A stretch of DNA of 64,000 bases from Wocania arenilitoris. Lineage in GTDB: Bacteria > Bacteroidota > Bacteroidia > Flavobacteriales > Flavobacteriaceae. The stretch lies in assembly GCF_021728535.1 (NCBI RefSeq), contig NZ_JAKKDU010000001.1:186001-250000 (forward strand). The letters are read 5' to 3'. Position numbers and translations under genes: made by a program. Positions 43,861 to 52,999 of the stretch are shown here, one piece after another (the first letter of the stretch is position 1; the number at the start of each line of letters is the position of its first letter). The notes below the pieces were generated by a model. The model saw only the letters and a program-made list of their open reading frames with translations. It was not told where the DNA came from and ran no database searches.

Positions 43861-46449
43861 ATGAAAAAATCTATTCAATTTTTAATGCTTACTGTAGCAT
43901 TTATGTTTTCTACAGTTATTATGGCACAAAGTACTATAACAGGTACCGTAATTGATGCCGAAATTAATGCGCCATTACCTGGTGCAAATATTGTCGAAAA
44001 AGGAACGACAAATGGAGTATCTACAGATTTTAATGGAAAATTTACTTTAACAACTCAAGAGTCTTCTGGACAGGTTGTTATTTCTTATGTAGGTTATAGC
44101 TCAGTAACTTTATCTTTTGATGGTAATGCTGATTTAGGGAATGTTAAACTAACATCAGACAATTCCTTAGAAGAAATAGTAATCGTTGGTTCTGGAATTA
44201 TCGATTTAGCTGAAGATAGAAAAACGCCAATTGCGGTTTCTACAATTAAAGCAGCTCAAATTCAAGAAAAAGCTGGTAATTCTGATTTACCTGAACTTTT
44301 GAAATCAACACCTTCAGTACATACCACACAACGTGGTGGATTTGGAGACGGACAATTATTTTTAAGAGGTTTTGATCAAACCAATACAGCATTCTTACTT
44401 AATGGTCAGCCGATTAATGGTATGGAAGATGGTAAAATGTACTGGTCGAATTGGTCAGGTGTATTAGATGTAGCACAAGCTGTTCAAGTACAACGAGGTT
44501 TAGGATCTTCTAAATTAGCAATATCTTCTGTTGGAGGTACAGTAAATATCGTCACTAAGACACTAGATAAAAAGGAAGGTGGATTTATACAACAAATGTT
44601 AGCAAATGATGGCTACACAAAATCAACTGCTTCTTACTCTACAGGTTTGATGGAAAATGGGTTAGCTGTTACAGCTATGTTTGGACATTGGAGAGGTGAC
44701 GGGTATGTTGACCATACAGAGGGTCAAGGCCAAACGTATTTCTTATCTTTTGGTTATAAAGTAAATGATAACCATCTTTTAAATTTAATGATAACTGGGG
44801 CGCCACAATGGCACGCAGCTGCAGGAAATGCAGATTTAGAAGATTTTTTAGCAGAAGATAGAGGAAGACGTTACAATTCCTGGAACGCAACAGGTGTAAA
44901 TAGTTCAAATAATTTAAACTCTGGTGTTTACCCAGGTGGACGTAATGTATATCATAAACCAGTAATTAACTTAAACTGGGATTGGGATATAAATGAAAAA
45001 TCATCTTTATCAACAGTTTTATACGGTTCTAAAGGTAGAGGGGCTTTTGTGCAATCACAGTTTGATAGAAACACACGTGAGGCAACATATGCTAGAGGTT
45101 CCAATAACAATCATGACTGGTATGGTTTAGTAACTAATTATAATAACGAATTAAATGAAAACCTTAATTTTAGTGTAGGTGCTGATGTGCGTATGTATAA
45201 TGGAATCCATTATAGAAGTGTAAACGAATTTTTCTCTGTTGATTCTGTTGGCGATTCTAGTACTTATAATGGAGGTAGTTATGAAATAACTGAAACTTTT
45301 GGAGGAATAAATCCTTGGAATCTTTTATTCAACTCAAATGATGACCATGGACAACGTTTACACCCTTATTATGATTATGAAGAAGACATTAACTATTTAG
45401 GTGTATTTGGTCAATTAGAATATAATAAAGATAAATTCTCTGCTTATTTCCAAGGATCAGCTTCTACACAATCACATGTAAGAACAGAATATGGAAATTC
45501 TTCAATAGCTGGTAAAGGAGAAGTGTCTGAGAAAGTTAATAACCCAGGGTTCAATGTTAAGTTAGGAGGAGCATACCAAATTAATAATAATAATACTGTA
45601 TTCTTAAATACAGGATATTATTCTCGCCAACCTTACCATAGTGATTTATTTATAGACGACAGAGCTTCTAACCAATTAAATCCGTTAAGTGACGAAAACC
45701 AAAATATTACAGGAATTGAAGCTGGATATAAATTTATGGGAGATAAAATTTCTGTAAATGCCAACTTATACTATACAATATGGGATAATAGAATTGATTA
45801 TGATTCTGAAGATACAGATGATGATAATATAGCTGATGTATTTTACTCTACAAGTGCTATTAAGCAAGTGCACTATGGTGGAGAATTAGAAATATTTACG
45901 CGTTTAACAGATAAATTTCAGCTTCAAGGATTTTTATCAATTGGTGATTGGCGATATGATGGTAATGTAACACTTACTGAAACTTTAGAAGGAGGAGGCA
46001 CAACAACTACTGGTGAAACAAGTTATATTGATGGTGTAAAGATTGGTAATGCTGCTCAATTTACAGCTGGTATTGGTGCTAAATATGAAATCTTACCAAG
46101 ATTTAAAATAGATGCGAATTGGAATCAATATGATAAACTTTATGGCAATGCTAACTATGGCGGAAGTGAGTTTTCAACTGCTAATAATAGAGGTTCTATT
46201 GAATTACCTTCATTTGATACTGTAGATGCAGGATTATCATATAAATGTTTAGTAGGTGAAAATGACCAGAATTCATTACAGTTTCGCTTAAACGTTAATA
46301 ATATATTTAGCGAAGTTTATTTAGAATATTCTGATGAGAATAAGCATGTTGATACAGGAGATGTAGCTTGGAATGGTGTTAATGTAGAAAACCGCGTAAG
46401 ATTTGGTTACGGTAGAACATGGAATTTTAGTATGCGTTTCAACTTCTAA
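43861..46449 (+). CDS. TonB-dependent receptor with carboxypeptidase-like N-terminal domain
   Basis: This is an 862-aa outer-membrane active transporter with a signal peptide ending IMAQ. An N-terminal carboxypeptidase-regulatory-like domain (TITGTVIDAEINAPLPGANIVEKGTTNGVSTD) is followed by a plug (ELLKSTPSVHTTQRGGFGDG; FLLNGQPINGMEDGK) and a 22-strand barrel ending RTWNFSMRFNF. The plug motif YWSNWSGV is shared with the receptor at 48.2 kb (QWSNWGGI), so the two are related. It is monocistronic: a strong terminator follows, and no SusD-type partner is adjacent. The substrate is unknown. Confidence 0.92.
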   Translation: MKKSIQFLMLTVAFMFSTVIMAQSTITGTVIDAEINAPLPGANIVEKGTTNGVSTDFNGKFTLTTQESSGQVVISYVGYSSVTLSFDGNADLGNVKLTSDNSLEEIVIVGSGIIDLAEDRKTPIAVSTIKAAQIQEKAGNSDLPELLKSTPSVHTTQRGGFGDGQLFLRGFDQTNTAFLLNGQPINGMEDGKMYWSNWSGVLDVAQAVQVQRGLGSSKLAISSVGGTVNIVTKTLDKKEGGFIQQMLANDGYTKSTASYSTGLMENGLAVTAMFGHWRGDGYVDHTEGQGQTYFLSFGYKVNDNHLLNLMITGAPQWHAAAGNADLEDFLAEDRGRRYNSWNATGVNSSNNLNSGVYPGGRNVYHKPVINLNWDWDINEKSSLSTVLYGSKGRGAFVQSQFDRNTREATYARGSNNNHDWYGLVTNYNNELNENLNFSVGADVRMYNGIHYRSVNEFFSVDSVGDSSTYNGGSYEITETFGGINPWNLLFNSNDDHGQRLHPYYDYEEDINYLGVFGQLEYNKDKFSAYFQGSASTQSHVRTEYGNSSIAGKGEVSEKVNNPGFNVKLGGAYQINNNNTVFLNTGYYSRQPYHSDLFIDDRASNQLNPLSDENQNITGIEAGYKFMGDKISVNANLYYTIWDNRIDYDSEDTDDDNIADVFYSTSAIKQVHYGGELEIFTRLTDKFQLQGFLSIGDWRYDGNVTLTETLEGGGTTTTGETSYIDGVKIGNAAQFTAGIGAKYEILPRFKIDANWNQYDKLYGNANYGGSEFSTANNRGSIELPSFDTVDAGLSYKCLVGENDQNSLQFRLNVNNIFSEVYLEYSDENKHVDTGDVAWNGVNVENRVRFGYGRTWNFSMRFNF

Positions 46450-46471
46450 TTTTTATAGATTATAAAATTAC

Positions 46472-46499
46472 AAACCGCTTCATTCGAAGCGGTTTTTTT
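46472..46499 (+). terminator. Terminator of the first TonB-dependent receptor gene
   Basis: Perfect stem AAACCGCTTC / GAAGCGGTTT with an ATTC loop, followed by more T residues, 23 nt after the stop codon. Confidence 0.92.
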
Positions 46500-46513
46500 A
46501 TACCATTTATTGT

Positions 46514-46521
46514 TACATTTG
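46514..46521 (+). promoter_or_regulatory. -7 box upstream of the 145-aa membrane protein gene
   Basis: TACATTTG matches TAnnTTTG, 26 nt before the ATG, just after the terminator of the receptor gene. Confidence 0.5.
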
Positions 46522-46547
46522 TAAAAATTAATTTTAAAGCACACACC

Positions 46548-46985
46548 ATGTACGAAACTATATTAAATCTACACTCATATTGGGCTTATCTTGTTTTAAT
46601 AATTTTAATTATAGCAGTAGGCAATGCGTTATTTAAATCGTTTGGAGACAAAGAATATTCAGCCAAAGATTTTAGAATATCACTTTTTACTTTAATAGTA
46701 TCTCACATCCAACTATTAATTGGGTTGATATTATATTTTGTGTCTCCAAGATTTGATTTGTGGAGCGAGTTAGGAGGTAAAGTAATGAGTAATTCTATAG
46801 CACGTTTATATCTTGTAGAGCACCCTTTTGTAAATATTTTAGCAATTGCTTTAATTACAATGGGTTATTCTAAACATAAAAAGAAACTTACATCCAATTC
46901 AAAATTAAAAACAATAGCGATTTTTTATACCATCGCATTAGTCTTGTTTTTATCAAGAATTCCTTGGAGTACGTGGATGAGTTAA
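46548..46985 (+). CDS. Small four-helix membrane protein of unknown function
   Basis: This 145-aa protein has four predicted transmembrane helices (about residues 12-30, 45-67, 88-106 and 120-138). The first helix carries LHSYWAYLV and the third LVEHPFVNILAIALITMGY, whose spaced histidines recall heme-binding membrane proteins, but I cannot assign a family. It has its own -7 box and is followed by a bidirectional terminator, so it is probably a single-gene unit. Confidence 0.75.
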   Translation: MYETILNLHSYWAYLVLIILIIAVGNALFKSFGDKEYSAKDFRISLFTLIVSHIQLLIGLILYFVSPRFDLWSELGGKVMSNSIARLYLVEHPFVNILAIALITMGYSKHKKKLTSNSKLKTIAIFYTIALVLFLSRIPWSTWMS

Positions 46986-47010
46986 TACAAATCGAGAGAA
47001 AACAAATACT

Positions 47011-47041
47011 AAAAAGCTACAAAACGATTTGTGGCTTTTTT
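47011..47041. terminator. Bidirectional terminator between convergent genes
   Basis: Stem AAAAAGCTACAAA / TTTGTGGCTTTTT (one G-T wobble, 4-nt loop), with T-runs in both directions. It serves the 145-aa membrane protein gene on the plus strand and the secreted nuclease on the minus strand; it reaches the first base of the latter's stop codon. Confidence 0.85.
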
Positions 47042-48093
47042 TAGTCAATAACCTCCTTAATTAAGTATAAATAAACAGGGAAATGGTCGCTAAAGCCACC
47101 AGTAAAGTTTCCATTAGAAAAACTTCTAAAGGGGTATCCTTTATATCTTCCTTTATTATGAATTAAATAAGGTTTGTTAAAGATGCCTGCTTTATAAAAC
47201 CTAAATGATGAAAACTCTTTTTCTAATAAAGGTTTTGAAATCATAATTTGATCGAATAAAGTCCAATTATCTCTATAAGCATTTGTGCCAACACCATTTG
47301 CATAAAAACTTTCCATAGGATTATAAATACCTTTTAAACCCACTTTATTTTTAGTTTTTTTTGCCTTTAGCACATCTTTAACGCTAGCGTTATTTGGGTT
47401 GTCATTTAAATCGCCCATAATAAAAATCTTAGCGTATGGGTCTATCGACTGAAGTGAATCTATAATACGTTTATTTAATTTTGCAGCTGCAATACGTTTG
47501 GGTCTGCTCCTAGCTTCTCCACCTCGTCTTGATGGCCAATGGTTTACTATAATATGAACGAGATCATCTTCAAGCTTGCCGCTTACTAATAATTGGTCTC
47601 GAGTATATATTCTTTTTTGGTTTTGGTCATCATAAATTTTCAATCCATGAGTGCTGGTATTTAAAGGGGTAAATATTTTTTTCTGATAAAGCAGAGCCAC
47701 ATCTATTCCTCGAGTATCAGGAGAATCAAAATGAACAATGCCATAATTTTTATGTCTAAGTAATGAGTCGTTAACAACATCTTCTAGCACTTCTCTGTTT
47801 TCAACTTCAGAAACTCCAATTATTGCGGGCGTGTTTTTTGTAGGCTCAAATCCAATATCAGCAATCACCCGAGACATGTTTTTTACTTTCTTTTTATAGG
47901 CTTCTGCACGATTCTTTTTTATTTCCATTATAGGGCTAAATTCATCAAATTTATTAGGATCATTTATAGTGTCAAATAAATTTTCTAAATTGTAAAAGGC
48001 TATGGTGTGAATTCTAAAATTTTTTTCTTGAGCATTTACAATAGTGAAAAAGCTTAAAAATAAAATTGAAAATCCAAGTCGTATAATATACAT
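47041..48093 (-). CDS. Secreted endonuclease/exonuclease/phosphatase (EEP) family protein
   Basis: The 350-aa product has a signal peptide ending TIVNAQ; this start was preferred over an ATG 27 codons upstream. Its EEP fold shows IAFYNLENLFD at the start of the domain, IIGVSEVENREVLEDV (metal-binding Glu), RGIDVALLY, VHIIVNHWPSRRGGEARS (catalytic His), IFIMGDLNDNP (Asp/Asn) and a terminal GFSDHFPVYLYL (Asp-His). All the family's catalytic motifs are intact. It is divergent from the neighbouring TonB-dependent receptor and homologous along its length to the signal-less nuclease at 53 kb. Likely substrates are extracellular DNA, RNA or phosphoesters. Confidence 0.9.
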   Translation of the reverse strand: MYIIRLGFSILFLSFFTIVNAQEKNFRIHTIAFYNLENLFDTINDPNKFDEFSPIMEIKKNRAEAYKKKVKNMSRVIADIGFEPTKNTPAIIGVSEVENREVLEDVVNDSLLRHKNYGIVHFDSPDTRGIDVALLYQKKIFTPLNTSTHGLKIYDDQNQKRIYTRDQLLVSGKLEDDLVHIIVNHWPSRRGGEARSRPKRIAAAKLNKRIIDSLQSIDPYAKIFIMGDLNDNPNNASVKDVLKAKKTKNKVGLKGIYNPMESFYANGVGTNAYRDNWTLFDQIMISKPLLEKEFSSFRFYKAGIFNKPYLIHNKGRYKGYPFRSFSNGNFTGGFSDHFPVYLYLIKEVID

Positions 48094-48215
48094 TTTAATA
48101 ACTAACAGGTTGGTTTGTAATAATACAAAACCTAAGCCAAAGTTGTTATGTCGATGTAAAAAAATTAAAAACAATTAGTTACTTTTTCTTATAATTGGTG
48201 TCATAAAGTTAATGT

Positions 48216-51017
48216 ATGAATAGAATAGCACTCATTTTTTTATTCGGAATTTTTTCAATTTCAGCTGTTTTTTCTCAACAAACTATTATTAAAGGGAGTG
48301 TTGTAGATGGTATTTCTTTTAATCCTATACCTGAAGTGATTGTTACTATTGAAGAAACAAATCAAACTACTCAAACAAATTTACTAGGCGAATTTATATT
48401 TAATAATAATGTGCCTTTGGGCGAACAAATTTTAAGAATTTCCAAAATAGGATATATTACTAAAAGATACCCCATTGTTGTTAATGAAAACCAAACGGTG
48501 AATATTACCGATATGACTTTGGAAGTCGATACCGCTTCACAAAACCTATTTACAATAACACTTTCTGATGATGAGTTAAACGACGACACGAGTGGTGCAG
48601 ATAATATTTCGGGATTATTGGCATCTTCACTAGATGTGTTTCAACGTACTGCTGCGTTTGAGTTTAGCTCCTCGTTTTTTCGAGTTAGGGGCTTAGATTC
48701 AAAAAACGGATCTATACTAATAAATGGTATAGAAATGAATAAAATTTACAACGGAAGACCACAATGGAGCAATTGGGGCGGTATTAATGATGTATTGCGT
48801 AATCAAGAGCTTACATGGGGCTCAACACCTTCAAACTATAATTTTGGAGGTATTTTAGGTACAACAAATATTAACGTAAGAGCTTCCGAAGCAAGACCTG
48901 GAGGTAGAATAACATACTCGTCATCTAACCGAAGTTATACCAATAGAGTCATGGCAACCTATGCTTCAGGTTTATTAAAAAACAATTGGGCATATACTAT
49001 TTCTATTGGCAGACGCTGGGGTAATGAAGGCTATCAAGATGCAACAAGTTATAATTCTAATTCATTTTTCGCTTCCGCGGAAAAGAAAATTAATGATGCG
49101 CATAGTTTGAATGTAACTGCTATTTACACGCCTAACAGACGTGGTAAATCGTCACCCAACACTCAAGAAATCTACGATTTAAAAGATATTAAATACAATG
49201 AATATTGGGGTTGGCAAAACGGAGAAAAACGAAACTCAAGAATTAAGGAGGTTAACGAACCTATTATGATGTTAAATCATTATTGGGATTTGAATAGTAA
49301 AACAAGTATAAATACAAACATTGGCTACCAATTTGGAAAATTAGGCAACAGCCGATTGGATTATAATGGTGCCGATTTAGTTAATGGGTTTCCGCAAGGT
49401 GGCGGTGCAAACCCAAGCCCTACGTATTATCAAAAATTACCCAGTTATTTTGAACGAAACTTTCCTAACGATTTGCAATTTGCATACAATGCTTTAAAAA
49501 TATTTCAAAATGAAGGACAAGTTAATTGGAATGCCATGTACATTGCTAATATTAACAATGCTCAAAATGGAGGAAATGCTATTTATGCCCTTTATGAAGA
49601 CCGGGTGGATGACTCACAATTAACCATAAATTCTATTTTAAACACTGAAATTAATGACCACATTCTGATAAACACAGGTATTAATTATAAAAGCTTAAAG
49701 TCTGAAAATTTTGCTGAGGTGTTAGACCTCTTAGGCGCACAAACCTATTTAGATATTGATGGGTTTGCCACTGAAATAAATGAGGCTCAAAACGATTTGT
49801 TAAATCCAAATCGAATTGTATCTGAAGGTGATAAATTTAAATACCATTATAACATTTTTGCTAATGAATTAAGTACTTATGCACAAGCTCAGTTTAATTA
49901 TAAAACACTAGATTTTTATGTTTCAGGTAGTATAAAAAACACGCAATACCAAAGAGAAGGTATTTACCAAAACGGAGGCTTTGCCGATAATTCTTTAGGC
50001 AAAGGCGAACAGCTTACATTTACAGGATTTGGAGCCAAAGTAGGCGCTACTTATAAGCTAACTGGTAAACATGTGTTTGATGTTAATGCAGGATATATCT
50101 CAAGAGCACCATCAATTCAAAATACTTTTTCAAATTCTAGAGAAAATCATAATATAGTGCCTAATATCTCAGAAGAAAAAGTAGCTTCGGTAGATGCGAG
50201 TTATATTTTTCGTTCCTCTATAGTAAAAGCTAAATTAACAGGATATTTTACAAAAATTACTGATGCCAGTGAGATATCATTCTTTTTTGCCGATGGCATT
50301 GGTGGCGATAATACCGCATTTGTACAGGAAATTTTACAAGGGATAAATAAAAAACATTTAGGAGCCGAATTTGGTATTGAAGCCCAAGTGACACCAACTA
50401 TTAAATTAAAAGGGGCTGCAGCTGTGGGGCAATTTACTTATGACAATAACCCCAATTTATTTTTGTCAACAGAGCCAGATGACGAATCTATTACAGCAGG
50501 ATTTATTGATGGATTTAAAGATTTTGGGCAATCTAAACTTAAAAATTATAAACTTGCCTCTGGTCCGCAAAATGCATATTCAGTAGGATTTGAGTATCGA
50601 GACCCCGATTTTTGGTGGTTTGGTGCCACGGCAAATTTTTTCTCAAATACGTATATTGATGTGAGTCCGCTAACACGCTCATCAAACTTTACAACCGATT
50701 TTGATGGCAATATTTTTAACGATTATGATGAAGATTTAGCAAGGACACTTTTAAAGCAAGAACGTTTTGACGATTATATGGTGGTGAATTTAGTGGGCGG
50801 GAAATCATGGAAAATCGGTAAATACTATGTGGGACTTTTTGCAAGCGTTAATAATCTTTTAGATGAAATATATAAAACAGGTGGTTTTGAACAGGGTAGA
50901 AATGCCAATTTTAGAGAGTTGCGTGATGATAAAGCGTTAGAAACTCCAGTTTTTGGTCCAAAATACTGGTATGGAAGAGGGACAACATATTTTTTAAACC
51001 TTAACCTTAGATTTTAA
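48216..51017 (+). CDS. TonB-dependent receptor with carboxypeptidase-like N-terminal domain
   Basis: This is a 933-aa outer-membrane receptor with a signal peptide ending AVFSQ. A carboxypeptidase-like domain spans about residues 22-105 (IIKGSVVDGISFNPIPEVIVTIEE). The plug carries FFRVRGLDSKNGSILINGIEMNKIY and QWSNWGGI. The barrel ends with TTYFLNLNLRF. It is divergent from the secreted nuclease (start codons 122 bp apart) and is followed by the DUF5689 lipoprotein after a 33-nt palindrome. That arrangement suggests that receptor, surface lipoprotein and nuclease work on the same ligand. Confidence 0.92.
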   Translation: MNRIALIFLFGIFSISAVFSQQTIIKGSVVDGISFNPIPEVIVTIEETNQTTQTNLLGEFIFNNNVPLGEQILRISKIGYITKRYPIVVNENQTVNITDMTLEVDTASQNLFTITLSDDELNDDTSGADNISGLLASSLDVFQRTAAFEFSSSFFRVRGLDSKNGSILINGIEMNKIYNGRPQWSNWGGINDVLRNQELTWGSTPSNYNFGGILGTTNINVRASEARPGGRITYSSSNRSYTNRVMATYASGLLKNNWAYTISIGRRWGNEGYQDATSYNSNSFFASAEKKINDAHSLNVTAIYTPNRRGKSSPNTQEIYDLKDIKYNEYWGWQNGEKRNSRIKEVNEPIMMLNHYWDLNSKTSINTNIGYQFGKLGNSRLDYNGADLVNGFPQGGGANPSPTYYQKLPSYFERNFPNDLQFAYNALKIFQNEGQVNWNAMYIANINNAQNGGNAIYALYEDRVDDSQLTINSILNTEINDHILINTGINYKSLKSENFAEVLDLLGAQTYLDIDGFATEINEAQNDLLNPNRIVSEGDKFKYHYNIFANELSTYAQAQFNYKTLDFYVSGSIKNTQYQREGIYQNGGFADNSLGKGEQLTFTGFGAKVGATYKLTGKHVFDVNAGYISRAPSIQNTFSNSRENHNIVPNISEEKVASVDASYIFRSSIVKAKLTGYFTKITDASEISFFFADGIGGDNTAFVQEILQGINKKHLGAEFGIEAQVTPTIKLKGAAAVGQFTYDNNPNLFLSTEPDDESITAGFIDGFKDFGQSKLKNYKLASGPQNAYSVGFEYRDPDFWWFGATANFFSNTYIDVSPLTRSSNFTTDFDGNIFNDYDEDLARTLLKQERFDDYMVVNLVGGKSWKIGKYYVGLFASVNNLLDEIYKTGGFEQGRNANFRELRDDKALETPVFGPKYWYGRGTTYFLNLNLRF

Positions 51018-51024
51018 AATAAAC

Positions 51025-51057
51025 AAACCTGCAAGGTTTTGAAAACCTTGTAGGTTT
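51025..51057. repeat. 33-bp near-perfect palindrome between receptor and lipoprotein genes
   Basis: Sixteen paired bases around a single central G: arms AAACCTGCAAGGTTTT and AAAACCTTGTAGGTTT, with one G-T wobble in RNA. It begins 8 nt after the receptor stop. It matches the AAACCT(G/A)CAAGGTTTT type of palindrome that recurs between genes in flavobacteria. It could attenuate or stabilise the shared transcript. Confidence 0.8.
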
Positions 51058-51073
51058 AAAAATATAGATAGTT

Positions 51074-52501
51074 ATGAAAAAACTTTTAAAAACAGGAACT
51101 GTATTATTAATACTGTTTTTGGTGTCTTGTGTAAAAGACGACGATTATGGTGTGCCAGATATTTCAATAACAAATCCTGATATTCCGCAAGAAAAAATTA
51201 CCACGTTTAAAGCTATTAAATCGCTTTTTGAACAAGCTGTGAATGGTGGAAATTCAACAGTAATAATAAATGATGATGTTTATATTGAAGGCTATGTGGT
51301 GTCATCAGATAAATCGGGAAACTTTTTTGAAGAGCTCATTATTCAAAATAAAACAGATCATAGTAACCCCGATAACGACACGAGGCTCGGTTTTAAGATA
51401 GACATAAATGTAAGCAGTTTATCAGATACCTATCAATTTGGTCAAAAAGTATATGTTAAAATGAACGGATTGACCGTTGGTGAAACCAGTGGTGTTATTA
51501 CTATTGGCAAAGGTGATGCGGTAAATGTAAAGCAAATTCAAGCCTCAGAATATAAAGACATTGTTATTAGAACTAGTGAAGTTGCCGAAATATCACCCAA
51601 AATTGTTGGATTAGCAGATTTAACTGAAGCTGATGAAAACACCTTAATTAAGTTAGAAAACATGCAATTAAACCGGTTTGAATTAGGAGCTACTTACGCC
51701 AGTGAATCTTTTGATGAGTTTGACGGATTCCGATTATTAGAAAGTTGCGATTCTGGTGTTTCTATGATTATGCAAACCAGTACATTTTCAGACTTTAAAT
51801 CGTTAATTGTGCCACAAGGGAAAGGAAGCATAACAGGAATATATAGTAGAGATTTTAGAGACGATTTTAGTGTTATAATCATTAATAGTTCTGAGGCTAT
51901 TAATTTTGAAAGTACAGAACGTTGCGACCCTATGGAATTAAGCTGTGGTTTAGCAGCAACACTAGGCACAGGAAACTTATTGTTTGAAGATTTTGAATCT
52001 CAAAAAAATAGTAAACCTATAAATATTACTGGATGGACCAATTACATCGAGGCTGGTACAGAAGCTTGGGAAGGTTGGTCATCAACCTCAACAAATGCTT
52101 CTTTGGGGCGGTCGGCGAGGTTTCAGTCTGCCAGTTCGGGTGATGAAAGTAATATAGGTTGGTTAATTATGCCCGCTATCGATTTAGATGCTCAAGATGG
52201 AGAAACTCTACGTTTTAAAACATCTAATAGTCGTGCAGACAGCAGCTATATGGAAGTGTTGTATGCTTTAGATTGGGATGGTAATGAGGCCAATATTAAA
52301 TCAGCAACTTGGGGTGTGTTATCTGCGGCTTATGTAGTAAAAGATACTGATGCATTTGTGCCTTGGTTTAACTCTGGTAGTGTAGATTTATCGTGTATTT
52401 CAGGCACCATTCATATCGCATTTAAATATACTGGTAGCGGACAAGATACTTTTGATGGTATTTATGAGTTGGATGAAATCAGTATTGATTTTATTGAGTA
52501 A
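51074..52501 (+). CDS. DUF5689 domain-containing lipoprotein with C-terminal jelly-roll domain
   Basis: This is a 475-aa lipoprotein with lipobox FLVSC (Cys19). Residues 35-290 form a DUF5689 region, an OB-fold-like pair (KSLFEQAVNGGNSTVIINDDVYIEGYVVSSDKSGNFFEELIIQN; ITGIYSRDFRDDFSVII). Residues 305-475 resemble a choice-of-anchor J or jelly-roll ligand-binding domain (LLFEDFESQKNSKPINITGWTNY; GTIHIAFKYTGSGQDTFDGIYELDEISIDF). DUF5689 proteins are often found beside nucleases and TonB-dependent receptors in Bacteroidota, as here. It is likely a surface-exposed ligand binder handing substrate to the receptor. Confidence 0.87.
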   Translation: MKKLLKTGTVLLILFLVSCVKDDDYGVPDISITNPDIPQEKITTFKAIKSLFEQAVNGGNSTVIINDDVYIEGYVVSSDKSGNFFEELIIQNKTDHSNPDNDTRLGFKIDINVSSLSDTYQFGQKVYVKMNGLTVGETSGVITIGKGDAVNVKQIQASEYKDIVIRTSEVAEISPKIVGLADLTEADENTLIKLENMQLNRFELGATYASESFDEFDGFRLLESCDSGVSMIMQTSTFSDFKSLIVPQGKGSITGIYSRDFRDDFSVIIINSSEAINFESTERCDPMELSCGLAATLGTGNLLFEDFESQKNSKPINITGWTNYIEAGTEAWEGWSSTSTNASLGRSARFQSASSGDESNIGWLIMPAIDLDAQDGETLRFKTSNSRADSSYMEVLYALDWDGNEANIKSATWGVLSAAYVVKDTDAFVPWFNSGSVDLSCISGTIHIAFKYTGSGQDTFDGIYELDEISIDFIE

Positions 52502-52609
52502 TTAAGAGCAGAAGTGTCAAATTTTTTTGACATATTTACCATATACCATTTCAAATTAAGTAATGATATTAATAGGTTGATAATTAACCTAAAGGTTATA
52601 AGAATACCT

Positions 52610-52617
52610 TAAATTCG
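52610..52617 (+). promoter_or_regulatory. Near-consensus -7 box before the 125-aa membrane protein gene
   Basis: TAAATTCG, one mismatch from TAnnTTTG, ends 4 nt before the ATG, the same spacing as the leaderless-type boxes of panD and hflX. Confidence 0.35.
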
Positions 52618-52621
52618 CAAA

Positions 52622-52999
52622 ATGACTGTTTTCGACCAATTTTACTACTCTATTTATGCGTTTTATAAAAAACGATATAAGCAAAAGGCAAATACTTTGG
52701 CATTGGTTTATGTATCTGTACTTCAAATAAGTTTAGTGCTTTTTTTAGGCTGTTTTTTTGCCGCTTTTTTTAGTAAAATGAATATGGATACAATGTCATC
52801 TACTAAAGCTTGGACACTATTCATTTTAATATCAATCGCTATTCATTTTAAAAATTGGATGCAATACTCTGGTAAGAGACGCATGATGATAAACGCAAAA
52901 TTGATTAAAAAGAAAAAACCATTAACTAACATTTGGCTACTTGTCGTTTTGCCAGTCTTTATTTTAATTTTGGCTTACATTATGTTTCAAGCAATATAA
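52622..52999 (+). CDS. Small membrane protein of unknown function
   Basis: The 125-aa product has three or four hydrophobic segments (LALVYVSVLQISLVLFLGCFFAAFF, AWTLFILISIAIHF, IWLLVVLPVFILILAYIMF), separated by very basic loops (YKKRYKQKANT; SGKRRMMINAKLIKKKKP), which suggests cytoplasmic positive loops. No family is recognised. It ends back to back with the convergent EEP nuclease gene: the two stop codons abut, with no terminator between them. Confidence 0.75.
   Translation: MTVFDQFYYSIYAFYKKRYKQKANTLALVYVSVLQISLVLFLGCFFAAFFSKMNMDTMSSTKAWTLFILISIAIHFKNWMQYSGKRRMMINAKLIKKKKPLTNIWLLVVLPVFILILAYIMFQAI

Noticed and set aside
43861-46449. SusC/SusD-type polysaccharide utilisation locus
   Set aside because: Neither TonB-dependent receptor is followed by a SusD-like lipoprotein or by glycoside hydrolases; the first is monocistronic and the second is followed by a DUF5689 protein.
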